In this document: positions 7,242-15,277 of the stretch, piece by piece
Layout: each line of letters starts with the position of its first letter
Position numbering within the stretch: position 1 is the stretch's first letter
NCBI GenBank assembly: GCA_017621475.1
Contig: JAGATA010000001.1
Coordinates: 1-60,390 of the forward strand
DNA: 60,390 nucleotides
Direction: 5' to 3'
DNA from: Clostridia bacterium
Lineage (GTDB): Bacteria; Bacillota; Clostridia; Oscillospirales; CAG-272
Translations under genes and position numbers: made by a program
The notes under the pieces: model-generated
Told to the model about the DNA's origin: nothing
The model's database searches: none
Seen by the model: only the letters and a program-made list of their open reading frames with translations

Positions 7242-8378
7242 ATGGCAAATGCAAAGGTTTTCAAAGACTCTTTCAGAGGTTATAATAAAGGTGATGTAAA
7301 TACATATATCGCTTCTATGGCGGAGGGTATGAAAAAAACTCTCGATGAAGCGGAAGCTCGCGTGGCAAGAGCCGAACGCGAAAGAGATGAAGCTAAAACA
7401 GAGCTTGATATAGTAAATAAAAAAGCAGATGAACTCGCAATAGACACATACAGCGCTATGCAGGCTCTTGCGGCGAAAGATGACCAGATCGCAGGTCTTA
7501 CTGCTTATCTTGAAGAAGCAAACGCAAATGCAGGCGAAGCGGAAGCTCGCATTGAAGCAGCTGTTGCGGAAAAGGAAGCTCAGATCAAGGAACTTTCCGA
7601 AAAACTCGGTGCGGCAGAAAAAGCTTACGGCGAAGCGCGCACAGCTATTTTTGAAAAGGAAAAAGAAATGGGAGCAAAGCTCCTTTGGACAGATCAGTCT
7701 TTTAATTCCAGAATAAATGCAGGTAAAAAAGAAATAGAAAAACTTGAAGCAAGAGAAAAAGCTCTTACAGAGAAACTTGCTGCGGCAGAAAGTGAGCTTG
7801 CTTCCAAGTCCAAGGCACAGGACGCAAGAATGGCTAAAGCTGTTGCCGCTAAAGATGCTGAGCTTGCAAAAGCACGCGAAGAAGCACACAAGGCTATCGC
7901 GGAAGCCCGCGCTATGAGCGCAAAGAATGCAGCATACGAAGAATTTAACTCTCGCATGAATGCTATCCTTGAATCTGCAGAAGCAAAAGCAAACGCCGCT
8001 GTGGAAATTTCTGCACAGGCACAGGCTAAAGCTACACAGATCATTGAAGATGCACAGGCTAAAGCTGCCAAGATTATTGCCGATGCACAGGCAGATGCTG
8101 CACAAATCATATCACAGGCACAGGCTAGAGCTGAAGAAGCAAGCAAGATCGCCGCTGAAGAAAAAGACGGCAAATTTGCCGCATTCACGGATGAAATGCG
8201 CGCCGGGGTTGATAGCTTGCTCAAGGGAACGGAAGAACTTAAAACTCGTCTTGCAACTGTAGAAACAGCTACTGCAAAGAAGCCCAGAGCCCCCAGAAAG
8301 AAAAAAGAAGCTGAAATAACTTCTCTTGAAGAAACAGCGGCACAAGCGGCTACTGAAGAAGCTGAAAAGAAGGATTAA
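7242..8378 (+). CDS. DivIVA-like coiled-coil protein
   Basis: The first ~25 residues match the DivIVA/GpsB membrane-targeting head (FKDSFRGYNKGDVNTYIASM). Nearly all the rest of the 378 residues is alanine-, glutamate- and lysine-rich coiled coil, with heptad-like AQAKA repeats around residues 260-305. The tail is basic (KKPRAPRKKKE). Such proteins mark curved membranes or poles and organise division or growth machinery; the partner here is unknown. Start 7242 has CGGAGG upstream; the in-frame ATG at 7212 has no ribosome site. The fumarase-beta gene starts 3 bases after the stop, so the two are translated from one message, an odd pairing. Confidence 0.85.
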   Translation: MANAKVFKDSFRGYNKGDVNTYIASMAEGMKKTLDEAEARVARAERERDEAKTELDIVNKKADELAIDTYSAMQALAAKDDQIAGLTAYLEEANANAGEAEARIEAAVAEKEAQIKELSEKLGAAEKAYGEARTAIFEKEKEMGAKLLWTDQSFNSRINAGKKEIEKLEAREKALTEKLAAAESELASKSKAQDARMAKAVAAKDAELAKAREEAHKAIAEARAMSAKNAAYEEFNSRMNAILESAEAKANAAVEISAQAQAKATQIIEDAQAKAAKIIADAQADAAQIISQAQARAEEASKIAAEEKDGKFAAFTDEMRAGVDSLLKGTEELKTRLATVETATAKKPRAPRKKKEAEITSLEETAAQAATEEAEKKD

Positions 8379-8381
8379 GCT

Positions 8382-8912
8382 ATGTCTGATACTGTAAAAG
8401 TACATACGGATAATATAAGGGAAGCTGCAAAGACGCTTCGTGCGGGCGACAGTATTTTGCTTTCGGGAACTGTTTATACCGCCAGAGATGCGGCTCATAA
8501 ACGTATATGCGCTCTTCTTGCGGAAGGGAAGAATATTCCTTTTGAACTTAAAGATGCAGTTATATATTATGCAGGCCCTACGCCTGCACCGGAAGGCAGA
8601 CCGATAGGTTCTTGCGGTCCTACCACTTCTTCCAGAATGGACGGCTTTGCGCCCACACTTTATGATCGCGGTCTTGCTGCAACTGTGGGCAAAGGCGGCA
8701 GAAGCGATGGCGTTGTAGAAGCACTTGTACGCAATGGCGCGCTTTATCTCTGCGCGGTAGGCGGTGCCGGAGCTATTGCCGCAAAAGCTATACAGAGCGT
8801 AGAGGTTATCGCTTTTCCCGAACTTGGCTGTGAAGCGGTAAGACGCATGGAAGTAAAAGATTTTCCGCTTATCGTCGGAATTGATGCAAACGGTAACAGC
8901 GCACTCAAATGA
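8382..8912 (+). CDS. Class I fumarate/tartrate hydratase, beta subunit (C-terminal domain)
   Basis: The 176 residues cover the whole beta (FumA C-terminal) domain: SGTVYTARDAAHKR, YYAGPTP, GPTTSSRMD, the GKGGRSD loop, VGGAGAIAAK and the ELGCEAVRRMEVKDFP end. In two-subunit class I hydratases it pairs with an alpha subunit that holds the 4Fe-4S cluster, converting fumarate to malate or acting on tartrate. No alpha subunit is in this window; the usual alpha-beta gene pair is broken and the upstream neighbour is a DivIVA-like gene instead. The alpha gene must lie elsewhere or be absent. AAGGA lies before the ATG. Confidence 0.92.
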   Translation: MSDTVKVHTDNIREAAKTLRAGDSILLSGTVYTARDAAHKRICALLAEGKNIPFELKDAVIYYAGPTPAPEGRPIGSCGPTTSSRMDGFAPTLYDRGLAATVGKGGRSDGVVEALVRNGALYLCAVGGAGAIAAKAIQSVEVIAFPELGCEAVRRMEVKDFPLIVGIDANGNSALK

Positions 8913-8915
8913 AAG

Positions 8916-8948
8916 CAAAACGACCTTGAAAAAGGTCGTTTTGTTTTT
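8916..8948 (+). terminator. Terminator of the DivIVA-fumarase-beta unit
   Basis: CAAAACGACCTT, loop GAAA, AAGGTCGTTTTG, followed by TTTTT; 4 bases after the stop codon. Confidence 0.92.
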
Positions 8949-9039
8949 ACGGCAGGGAATATGTTTTTTCTTCCATATATAATAGCAATATATTATGATA
9001 TACGGCTCATCCGTGAGTGCAGGGGAAGGGCTATTGTTA

Positions 9040-9081
9040 AAAAGAAGCATTGTTTGTGAAAAAACAAACAGTGCTTCTTTT
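9040..9081 (-). terminator. Terminator of the tRNA-Arg unit
   Basis: Minus strand, starting right after the tRNA 3' end: AAGAAGCACTGTTTGT, loop, ACAAACAATGCTTCTT, then TTT. One mismatch in a 16-base stem. Confidence 0.85.
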
Positions 9082-9082
9082 C

Positions 9083-9159
9083 TGGCCCGCCCTGCGGGGG
9101 TCGAACCCGCAACCGTCAGAATCGGAATCTGATACTCTATCCTATTGAGCTAAAGGCGG
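9083..9159 (-). tRNA. tRNA-Arg (anticodon CCG)
   Basis: The minus strand folds into a full cloverleaf of 77 nucleotides: acceptor CCGCCTT/AGGGCGG (one G-T pair), D-arm with GCTC...GAGT, anticodon stem TCAGA/TCTGA with loop TTCCGAT (anticodon CCG, codon CGG), T-arm GCGGG-TTCGACC-CCCGC, discriminator G and an encoded CCA. It lies 34 bases behind the TSCPD gene on the same strand, followed by its own terminator, so a shared transcript is likely. Confidence 0.95.
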
Positions 9160-9193
9160 AGAAGCAATGCAAAAAGCATTGCGGATATTTTGC

Positions 9194-9451
9194 TTATTTT
9201 TCGTTTACTGCGGCTTCAATAGCTTTTGCAAGCTGATCGGGGCAGGATGTGCCTCTTCCGCGGCAGTTGGTGCCTTTAAGACGTTTTACAAGTTCTTCTG
9301 CCTGCATACCTTCGGCAAGAGCGGCAAGACCTTGCGTGTTTCCGTGGCAACCGCCTTCAAAACGAACGTTCTTTACGGTGTTTCCATCAAGCTCGAAGGT
9401 GATCCTTCTGGAGCAAACGCCTTTTGTTGCGTATGTAAATTCTTTAGACAT
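9194..9451 (-). CDS. TSCPD domain protein, TIGR03905 family
   Basis: The 85-residue protein matches the small TIGR03905 family of Clostridia: GVCSRRITFELDG, VRFEGGCHGNTQGL and the end GTSCPDQLAKAI, which carries the TSCPD motif that gives the domain its name (also found at the end of some ribonucleotide reductases). Cysteines at CSR, GGC, CRG and SCP could bind metal or act in redox chemistry; the function is unknown. RBS AGAGGT is well placed. The tRNA-Arg(CCG) gene lies directly downstream, apparently on the same transcript. Codon usage agrees with neighbours. Confidence 0.9.
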   Translation of the reverse strand: MSKEFTYATKGVCSRRITFELDGNTVKNVRFEGGCHGNTQGLAALAEGMQAEELVKRLKGTNCRGRGTSCPDQLAKAIEAAVNEK

Positions 9452-9464
9452 TATAAATTACCTC

Positions 9465-9513
9465 TTGACTTTTGTGATTATCGTGGTATAATCACTTTCT
9501 GTTCTTAACCCAA
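9465..9513. promoter_or_regulatory. Divergent promoter region with palindrome
   Basis: GTGATTAT-CGTGGT-ATAATCAC (9474-9495) is a perfect 8-base inverted repeat. It contains, on the plus strand, the -10 of a near-consensus promoter (TTGACT 9465-9470, 16-base spacer, extended TGG-TATAAT 9487-9492), and on the minus strand a weaker TTGGGT-17-TATACC pair (9513-9485) that would serve the TSCPD gene. The plus promoter points to the S10 operon, so it could be its upstream promoter. The symmetry may be an operator or simply overlapping promoters. The following 9500-9658 is AT-rich with no gene seen. Confidence 0.5.
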
Positions 9514-9658
9514 AAAGGTTTTGAATTATTATACCATAATTTTTATATATGAAAAGCCTTTTTTGAATGAAAAATCATTTTTGTACATAATATACAATAA
9601 AAATTATAAAATTTCTTGGATTTTCTACATATTTTTTGAGAAAATTTCAAAAAAACTA

Positions 9659-9687
9659 TTGCATTTTTCTGTGAAATATAGTATTAT
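9659..9687 (+). promoter_or_regulatory. Main promoter of the S10-spc-alpha superoperon
   Basis: TTGCAT, 17-base spacer, TATTAT. Transcription would begin near 9694, leaving a leader of about 290 bases before rpsJ. Confidence 0.75.
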
Positions 9688-9693
9688 ATTTAT

Positions 9694-9986
9694 GCTTGAT
9701 GTGCGATGACGCGGGAGGTTGCTGCGAAAGCAGGTTATTTCCGCCGAGTATGTCCGAAACAATTCGGGCGAGAATATTTTAGAACACTTTGCCAAACTTC
9801 CGGATATTGCACCGCGTGCGGTTGTCAATCCGATAATGGAAGAAGCGTATTTACCACCGGAACCCCTTAGGAAAAAGAATCCCCTTGAGAATCCGGTTTT
9901 TAATATGGCCGACGTGGAAACACCCGGCTGAGTGTGACAGAAATCTTCGGTCGCCGCAACAAAAATATTATAGGAGGCAAAATCAA
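9694..9986 (+). promoter_or_regulatory. Structured 5' leader of the S10 operon
   Basis: The ~290-base leader has several helices: GCGG/CCGC around 9711-9755 enclosing a GCTGCGAAAGC hairpin, a CCGAA-acaa-TTCGG hairpin near 9753-9766, and a long arm CTTCC/GGAAG around 9798-9842 capped by ACCGC/GCGGT. S10 operons in other bacteria are controlled by L4 or another ribosomal protein binding the leader; by analogy this is a candidate autoregulatory leader. An open frame (TTG 9719 to 9931) runs through it but has no well-placed ribosome site and is not called. AGGAGG for rpsJ is at 9972-9977. Confidence 0.55.
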
Positions 9987-10298
9987 GTGGCAGCTAGTGA
10001 AAAAATCAGAATCAAACTGAAGAGCTATGACAGCGCTCTCATCGATGCAGCAGCAGAAAAGTTTGTTGATGCAGCTAAGAGAAACGGCGCGACTGTTTCC
10101 GGTCCCGTTCCGCTTCCCACAGACAGAGAGATCATCACGATCCTTCGCGCAGTTCACAAATACAAAGATAGCCGTGAACAGTTTGAAATGAGAACTCACA
10201 AGAGACTCATCGACGTTATCAAACCTTCCCAGAAGACAGTTGAAGCGCTCACAAGTCTCGAACTTCCGGCCGGAGTTGAAGTTGAAATCAAACTTTAA
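9987..10298 (+). CDS. rpsJ: Ribosomal protein S10
   Basis: S10 sits in the head of the 30S subunit and also works with NusB in transcription antitermination. The 103 residues begin at GTG (AGGAGG 9 bases upstream) and carry the family core: [25 protein letters not shown] and the loop [10 protein letters not shown]. It is the first gene of the superoperon. Unlike many Bacillota there are no rpsL, rpsG, fusA or tuf genes upstream; the str operon must be elsewhere. An apparently longer upstream frame (from 9885) is part of the leader. Confidence 0.98.
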   Translation: MAASEKIRIKLKSYDSALIDAAAEKFVDAAKRNGATVSGPVPLPTDREIITILRAVHKYKDSREQFEMRTHKRLIDVIKPSQKTVEALTSLELPAGVEVEIKL

Positions 10299-10321
10299 TT
10301 TTTAAATATATTTGATTTCGC

Positions 10322-10413
10322 AACTGTGCAGAGTAATGTAAGAGAGCCTACCTTATACTATATAAATGCACAGCGGTTGGTCAAGTTGACCCGCTCTAAA
10401 GATGGTCAACCAA
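10322..10413 (+). promoter_or_regulatory. Structured rpsJ-rplC intergenic RNA with alternative hairpins
   Basis: The 139-base gap holds CTGTGCA (10324-10330) pairing with TGCACAG (10367-10373), then two exclusive hairpins: GGTCAA-g-TTGACC (10379-10391) or GTTGACC (10385-10391) with GGTCAAC (10404-10410). The last arm ends 12 bases before AGGAGG of rplC, so the choice could affect L3 translation. Seen directly; the switching role is inference. Confidence 0.45.
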
Positions 10414-10437
10414 TAACTAATACAGGAGGAAACAACA

Positions 10438-11070
10438 ATGAAAAAAGGTATCATAGGCAAGAAGATCGGTATGACACAGATTTTCGATGATAACGGAAAT
10501 GTCATCCCGGTTACAGTAATTGAAGCAGGTCCTTGCGTTGTAGCTCAGAAAAAGACTGTTGAAAACGACGGTTACAGCAGTGTACAGCTCGGATTTGAAG
10601 ATATTGCTGACAAGAAGCTTAACAAAGCTACTAAAGGTCACTTCGCTAAAGCCGGCGTAGCGACAAAGAAGCATCTCAAAGAGTTCAGACTTGATGATGC
10701 TGAAACAATGAACGTTGGCGACGTTATCTCCGCTGACGTATTCGCTGCAGGTGACAGAGTTGATATCACAGGTATCACAAAGGGTCACGGATACAGCGGT
10801 GTAATCAAGAGATGGAACGGTGCGATCCTCAGAATGACACACGGTGGCGGTCCTGTTCATCGTCACATCGGTTCTGTTGGTGCTAACTCTACACCTTCCA
10901 GAATCTACAAGAACAAGAAGATGCCCGGTCACTACGGCCACGAAACATCTACAGTTCTCAACCTCGACGTTGTTCGCGTTGATGCAGAAAAGAATCTTAT
11001 CGCTGTTAAAGGCGCTGTTCCCGGTGCTAAAGGCGGCATAGTGTTCATTCGCAACACTGTTAAAGCTTAA
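10438..11070 (+). CDS. rplC: Ribosomal protein L3
   Basis: L3 binds 23S rRNA and reaches into the peptidyl-transferase centre. The 210-residue product has the usual start [13 protein letters not shown], the long loop [13 protein letters not shown] and [12 protein letters not shown], which contains the tip residues close to the active site. AGGAGG lies 7 bases before ATG. The distance from rpsJ (139 bases) is long for this operon and contains structured RNA. rplD follows after 17 bases. Confidence 0.98.
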   Translation: MKKGIIGKKIGMTQIFDDNGNVIPVTVIEAGPCVVAQKKTVENDGYSSVQLGFEDIADKKLNKATKGHFAKAGVATKKHLKEFRLDDAETMNVGDVISADVFAAGDRVDITGITKGHGYSGVIKRWNGAILRMTHGGGPVHRHIGSVGANSTPSRIYKNKKMPGHYGHETSTVLNLDVVRVDAEKNLIAVKGAVPGAKGGIVFIRNTVKA

Positions 11071-11087
11071 GAAGGAGGATATAAATA

Positions 11088-11711
11088 ATGGCTAATGTAA
11101 AAGTTTTGAATATGGCCGGCGCAGAAGTTGGCACACTCGAACTTAACGATACAGTTTTCGCTGTTAAAGTAAGCTCCGATGTTCTCCACGCTGCTGTTAG
11201 AGCATACCTTCTTAACCAGAGACAGGGTACACAGTCCACACTTACAAGAAGCGAAGTTTCCGGCGGCGGCAAGAAACCCTGGAGACAGAAGGGCACAGGT
11301 CGTGCAAGACAGGGTTCTACACGTTCTCCCCAGTGGACACACGGTGGTATCGCTCTCGGTCCGAAACCCAGAACATACCGCACAGATCTTAACAAGAAAG
11401 TTAAGAAACTCGCTCTCCTTGGAGCGCTTTCCGGCAAGGTTGCTGAAGAAAACTTCAAAGTTATCGATGCAATCACAGCTACAGAATACAAAACAAAGGT
11501 TATGGCGGACATGCTTAAAGCAGTTAATGCCGGTAAGAAAGCACTTGTTGTTTTTGCTGAAAAGAACGACATGGCTACTCGCAGCTGCCAGAACATCCCC
11601 GGTGTTAAAGTTGCTTACTTTAATACAATCAATGTATATGACATTCTCAACTGCGACACAGTTGTAATTGAGAAAGCCGCTACACAGAAAATCACGGAGG
11701 TTTATGCGTAA
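11088..11711 (+). CDS. rplD: Ribosomal protein L4
   Basis: L4 binds 23S rRNA and its extended loop lines the exit tunnel. The 207 residues contain that loop (GGGKKPWRQKGTGRARQG, residues ~63-80, the site where macrolide resistance changes are known in other species), here with the ordinary sequence. In E. coli L4 also represses its own operon, so it is a candidate ligand of the leader upstream of rpsJ. The stop TAA overlaps the ATG of rplW by one base, implying coupled translation. Confidence 0.98.
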   Translation: MANVKVLNMAGAEVGTLELNDTVFAVKVSSDVLHAAVRAYLLNQRQGTQSTLTRSEVSGGGKKPWRQKGTGRARQGSTRSPQWTHGGIALGPKPRTYRTDLNKKVKKLALLGALSGKVAEENFKVIDAITATEYKTKVMADMLKAVNAGKKALVVFAEKNDMATRSCQNIPGVKVAYFNTINVYDILNCDTVVIEKAATQKITEVYA

Positions 11712-12004
11712 TGAGATTTGCACATGATATAATCATCAGACCTATCATCACTGAAGCAAGCCTTGCAGCTACACAGAACCTCAGATATACATTTGAAGTT
11801 CTCCCCGAAGCTACAAAATCCGAGATCGCTACAGCGGTTGAAGAAGTTTTCGGTGTTGAAGTTGCTGATGTAAACACAATCAACATGAAGAGAAAACCAA
11901 AAACTCTCGGTGTTCACTCCGGCTACACAAAGTCTTGGAAAAAGGCTATCGTTACTCTCAAGGCCGGTTCTAAATCCATCGAATTCTTCGATGGTATGAT
12001 TTGA
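11711..12004 (+). CDS. rplW: Ribosomal protein L23
   Basis: L23 borders the exit tunnel and is the docking site for trigger factor and the signal recognition particle. The 97 residues show the family pattern: IIRPIITEAS, FEVLPEATKSEIATAVEEVF, and the basic hairpin MKRKPKTLGVHSGYTKSWKK. Start codon overlaps the rplD stop (TAATG). rplB begins 18 bases after the stop with GAGGAGG between. Confidence 0.98.
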   Translation: MRFAHDIIIRPIITEASLAATQNLRYTFEVLPEATKSEIATAVEEVFGVEVADVNTINMKRKPKTLGVHSGYTKSWKKAIVTLKAGSKSIEFFDGMI

Positions 12005-12022
12005 TGAGGAGGAGTAATACAA

Positions 12023-12856
12023 ATGGCTACTATCAAGTATAAACCTACTACTCCCGCCAGACGTAACATGTCCGTTCCGGACTTCGCTGAAATCACTAAG
12101 TTCACTCCCGAAAAGAGCCTTATTGAAACTAAGAAGAAACACGCCGGCAGAAACAGCTACGGCAAAATCACAGTTCGTCATCACGGCGGCGGCAACAAAC
12201 AGAAATACAGAAAGATCGACTTTGTTCGTACATTCAGCGAAGGTGCTGAAACAGTTATCGGTATCGAATACGACCCTAACCGTACAGCTTACATCGCACT
12301 CGTTCAGAACGAAGCAGGCGAGAAAAAATACACAATCGCTCCCGTAGGTCTCACAGATAACGACGTTATCTACTCCGGCGAGCACGCCGATATCAAACCC
12401 GGCAATACACTCCCCATTTCCGCTATCCCCGTAGGTACATTTATCTACAACGTTGAACTTTACCCCGGTAAAGGCGCACAGCTCGTAAGAAGCGCCGGCA
12501 CAGCTGCTCAGCTTATGGCTAAGGAAAACGGAATGGCTCAGGTAAGACTTCCTTCCGGCGAAGTAAGACTTGTTCGTCTTGATTGCCACGCAACAATCGG
12601 TCAGGTTTCCAACATCGAACACGAAAACGTTAAGATCGGTAAAGCCGGTAAAATGCGTCATCGCGGTGTTCGTCCTACAGTACGCGGTTCCGTAATGAAC
12701 CCCTGCGATCACCCTCACGGTGGTGGTGAAGGACGTGCTCCTATCGGTCGTCCCAATCCTGTAACTCCTTGGGGCAAACCTGCACTTGGTTACAAGACAA
12801 GAGACAAGAAGTCCAGAACTGAGAAGTTCATCGTAAGACACAGAAACGGTAAATAA
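12023..12856 (+). CDS. rplB: Ribosomal protein L2
   Basis: L2 is needed for subunit joining and peptidyl transfer. The 277-residue protein has the N-terminal [11 protein letters not shown] segment, the central rRNA-binding fold, and the highly conserved C-terminal block [13 protein letters not shown] with the histidine that lies near the peptidyl-transferase centre. The C-terminal tail is rich in arginine and lysine. Length and motifs are normal. Confidence 0.98.
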   Translation: MATIKYKPTTPARRNMSVPDFAEITKFTPEKSLIETKKKHAGRNSYGKITVRHHGGGNKQKYRKIDFVRTFSEGAETVIGIEYDPNRTAYIALVQNEAGEKKYTIAPVGLTDNDVIYSGEHADIKPGNTLPISAIPVGTFIYNVELYPGKGAQLVRSAGTAAQLMAKENGMAQVRLPSGEVRLVRLDCHATIGQVSNIEHENVKIGKAGKMRHRGVRPTVRGSVMNPCDHPHGGGEGRAPIGRPNPVTPWGKPALGYKTRDKKSRTEKFIVRHRNGK

Positions 12857-12875
12857 TAGAAGGAGGCATTAGAAA

Positions 12876-13157
12876 ATGAGCAGAAGCCTTAAAAAAGGAC
12901 CTTTCGTTGAAGAAAAACTCTTTGCAAGAGTTGAAGCTATGAACGAAAAGGGCGAAAAGAAGGTTGTTAAAACTTGGTCCCGTGCTTCCGTAATATTCCC
13001 CGAATTCGTTGGTCACACGATTGCGGTTCACGACGGCAGAAAACACGTTCCGGTATATGTAACTGAAGATATGGTTGGACACAAACTCGGTGAGTTTGCT
13101 CCCACAAGAACATTCAAAGGTCACGCCGGTTCCAAAACATCTAATAACGGTAAATAA
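12876..13157 (+). CDS. rpsS: Ribosomal protein S19
   Basis: S19 lies at the top of the 30S head, contacts S13 and the A-site tRNA. The 93 residues hold the invariant start [10 protein letters not shown], the block [20 protein letters not shown] and [26 protein letters not shown] lies before the ATG. Unremarkable member. Confidence 0.98.
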   Translation: MSRSLKKGPFVEEKLFARVEAMNEKGEKKVVKTWSRASVIFPEFVGHTIAVHDGRKHVPVYVTEDMVGHKLGEFAPTRTFKGHAGSKTSNNGK

Positions 13158-13189
13158 TCTCGCACCAAAGCGAAGGGAGGCAATTTATA

Positions 13190-13528
13190 ATGGAATCCAG
13201 AGCATATCTTAAATATGCCAGAATATCCCCGCGCAAAGTACAGATCGTGCTTGACCTCATCAGAGGTAAGGATGCGGGAACAGCAATGTCAATTCTTAAA
13301 AACACTCCTAAATCTGCGAGTGAATATCTCATCAAGCTTTTGAAGAGCGCTATTGCGAATGCTGAACACAACTTCAATATGGACGTTACAAAGCTTTATG
13401 TGAGCGAATGCTTCGTTTGCCCGGGCCCCACTCTTAAGAGAATTATGCCCAGAGCAAAAGGCAGTGCAGATAGAATTCTTAAGAGAACAAGCCATGTAAC
13501 AATGGTTCTCAAAGAAAAAGAAGCTTAA
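13190..13528 (+). CDS. rplV: Ribosomal protein L22
   Basis: L22 binds several domains of 23S rRNA and its beta-hairpin narrows the exit tunnel. The 112 residues begin [20 protein letters not shown] and contain the hairpin segment [28 protein letters not shown] precedes the ATG. The loop is of normal length, with no sign of macrolide-type insertion. Confidence 0.98.
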   Translation: MESRAYLKYARISPRKVQIVLDLIRGKDAGTAMSILKNTPKSASEYLIKLLKSAIANAEHNFNMDVTKLYVSECFVCPGPTLKRIMPRAKGSADRILKRTSHVTMVLKEKEA

Positions 13529-13546
13529 AGAAGGAGGTTAATTAAG

Positions 13547-14308
13547 ATGGGTCAGAAAGTTAATCCGCACGGTCTCCGTGTCGGTGTAATTAAAGATTGG
13601 GACTCAAGATGGTTCGCTAAAGACGAAGTTTTCGGCGATACACTTGTTTCCGACTACAAGATTAGAAAATATCTCAAAGAAAACCTCAAGCTTGCCGGTG
13701 TTCCTAAGATCGAGATCGAACGTAACAATGCCGGTGTTAAAGTTCTCATTCACTGCGCAAAACCCGGTATGGTTATCGGCCGCGGCGGTGTTGAAATTGA
13801 AAAGCTTCGCGTTAAACTCGAAAAAATGACAGGCAAAGCTGTTGCAGTAAACGTAGAAGAGGTTAAAACACCTGATCTCAACGCACAGCTCGTTGCTGAA
13901 AGCGTTGCAGCTCAGCTCGAAAAGAGAATTGCGTTCCGCCGTGCTATGAAACAGGCTATCGGCAGAACAATGCGCCTTGGCGCTAAAGGTATCAAGATCA
14001 CACTTTCCGGTCGTCTCGGCGGTGCGGAAATTGCAAGATCTGAACATTATCATGAAGGCACAATTCCGCTTCAGACAATTCGTGCCGACATCGATTACGG
14101 TTTTGCTGAAGCTGATACAACTTACGGTAAAATCGGCGTTAAGACATGGATCTACAAAGGTGAAGTTCTTGCCGACAAGAAGTTGAACGCTTCCGCTCCG
14201 GTTGAAAAGCCTCGTGACTCCAGAAGAGGTGACCGCGATAACAATCGTCGCAGACACAACAATTCTCAGGGTCAGAGACGTTCCAGAGAAGAAGGAGGCA
14301 GAAAATAA
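13547..14308 (+). CDS. rpsC: Ribosomal protein S3, with long basic tail
   Basis: S3 forms part of the mRNA entry channel. The N-terminal [18 protein letters not shown] and the KH-type motif [14 protein letters not shown] are present, followed by the C-terminal domain ([20 protein letters not shown]). At 253 residues it is longer than the ~220 of Bacillus because of a charged tail of ~35 residues rich in Arg, Asp and Asn ([14 protein letters not shown] and further). Such tails are common in Clostridia. rplP starts 2 bases after the stop. Confidence 0.98.
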   Translation: MGQKVNPHGLRVGVIKDWDSRWFAKDEVFGDTLVSDYKIRKYLKENLKLAGVPKIEIERNNAGVKVLIHCAKPGMVIGRGGVEIEKLRVKLEKMTGKAVAVNVEEVKTPDLNAQLVAESVAAQLEKRIAFRRAMKQAIGRTMRLGAKGIKITLSGRLGGAEIARSEHYHEGTIPLQTIRADIDYGFAEADTTYGKIGVKTWIYKGEVLADKKLNASAPVEKPRDSRRGDRDNNRRRHNNSQGQRRSREEGGRK

Positions 14309-14309
14309 T

Positions 14310-14729
14310 ATGTTAATGCCTAAGAGAGTTAAATATCGTCGCGTTCACCGCGGCAGACTTACGGGTAAAGCTTACAGAGGCAACACGATCACTTACGGTC
14401 AGTACGGCCTCGTAGCTACAGAACCCGCTTGGATCACAAGCAACCAGATCGAAGCTGCTCGTATTGCTATGACACGTTACATCAAGCGTGGCGGCCAGGT
14501 TTGGATCAAAGTTTTCCCCGACAAACCGATCACAGAAAAGCCTGCTGAAACTCGAATGGGTTCCGGTAAAGGTTCTCCCGAATACTGGGTAGCGGTTGTT
14601 AAGCCGGGTAAGGTTATGTTTGAAATGGGCGGCGTTGATGTTGAAGTTGCTAAAGAAGCTATGCGTCTTGCATCTCACAAACTCCCCATCAAATGTAAAT
14701 TCGTAGTAAAAGACGCAGAGGAGGAATAA
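14310..14729 (+). CDS. rplP: Ribosomal protein L16
   Basis: L16 helps position tRNA at the A site. The 139 residues include [20 protein letters not shown], the [20 protein letters not shown] block and the Arg-rich loop [29 protein letters not shown] precedes ATG 14310; a second ATG two codons on (14316) is too far from it. An apparent longer frame reaching back to 14202 lies inside rpsC and is not used. Confidence 0.97.
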   Translation: MLMPKRVKYRRVHRGRLTGKAYRGNTITYGQYGLVATEPAWITSNQIEAARIAMTRYIKRGGQVWIKVFPDKPITEKPAETRMGSGKGSPEYWVAVVKPGKVMFEMGGVDVEVAKEAMRLASHKLPIKCKFVVKDAEEE

Positions 14730-14733
14730 TACA

Positions 14734-14925
14734 GTGAAAGCTACAGAACTCAGAAAAATGACTTCCGCTGAACTCACCTCTAAGCTCAAAGAACTCAAGG
14801 GCGAACTTTTCAACCTTCGCTTCCAGAATGCAATCAATCAGCTTGAAAACCCCCACAAGATCACGGAAGTTAAGCACGATATTGCAAGAGTTATGACTGT
14901 TCTTCGTGAGAAGAACGCTGAATAA
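14734..14925 (+). CDS. rpmC: Ribosomal protein L29
   Basis: L29 is a two-helix protein beside the exit tunnel, next to L23. The 63-residue product starts at GTG (GGAGG is inside the end of rplP) and has the usual LKELKGELFNLRFQNAINQL helix with the LRFQ signature. It lies 4 bases after rplP, so translation is probably coupled. Confidence 0.97.
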   Translation: MKATELRKMTSAELTSKLKELKGELFNLRFQNAINQLENPHKITEVKHDIARVMTVLREKNAE

Positions 14926-14947
14926 GCTGTAAGAGAGGAGAAAAGTC

Positions 14948-15208
14948 ATGGAAGCTATAAGAAATTTGAGAAAAACCAGAGTTGGTACGGTTGTTTCCGA
15001 TAAAATGGACAAAACAATCGTAGTTGCTGTCGTTGATAACGTAAAGCACCCCAAGTATGGTAAGATTCTTAAAAGAACAACAAAATTCAAAGCGCATGAT
15101 GAAAACAACGAGTGCGCTGTAGGCGACAGAGTTAAAATAATGGAAACAAGACCTCTTTCCAAAGACAAGAGATGGAGACTTGTTGAAATTATCGAAAAAG
15201 CAAAATAA
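14948..15208 (+). CDS. rpsQ: Ribosomal protein S17
   Basis: S17 is a primary 16S rRNA binder in the 30S body. The 86 residues contain [38 protein letters not shown] and the [16 protein letters not shown] ending. AGAGGAG precedes the ATG. A strong hairpin lies in the 69-base gap before rplN. Confidence 0.97.
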   Translation: MEAIRNLRKTRVGTVVSDKMDKTIVVAVVDNVKHPKYGKILKRTTKFKAHDENNECAVGDRVKIMETRPLSKDKRWRLVEIIEKAK

Positions 15209-15221
15209 TTTCATTTCATTA

Positions 15222-15250
15222 CGTGCGGCAAGATAAAATAAGTCCGCACG
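15222..15250 (+). promoter_or_regulatory. Intergenic mRNA hairpin, rpsQ-rplN
   Basis: CGTGCGG (15222-15228) pairs with CCGCACG (15244-15250) around an AT-rich loop. No T-run follows, so it is not an intrinsic terminator. It ends 15 bases before AGGAGG of rplN. Confidence 0.45.
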
Positions 15251-15277
15251 GTGTGAATGGTTTAGGAGGAAAGCACA

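Noticed and set aside
9521..9709. 62-codon AT-rich frame before the S10 promoter
   Set aside because: Low-complexity (Ile, Phe, Lys, Tyr), no ribosome site, overlaps the promoter.
9719..9931. 70-codon frame in the S10 leader, TTG start
   Set aside because: GGGAGG abuts the TTG with no spacing, no known family was recognised, and strong RNA helices run through it. I treat it as leader RNA.
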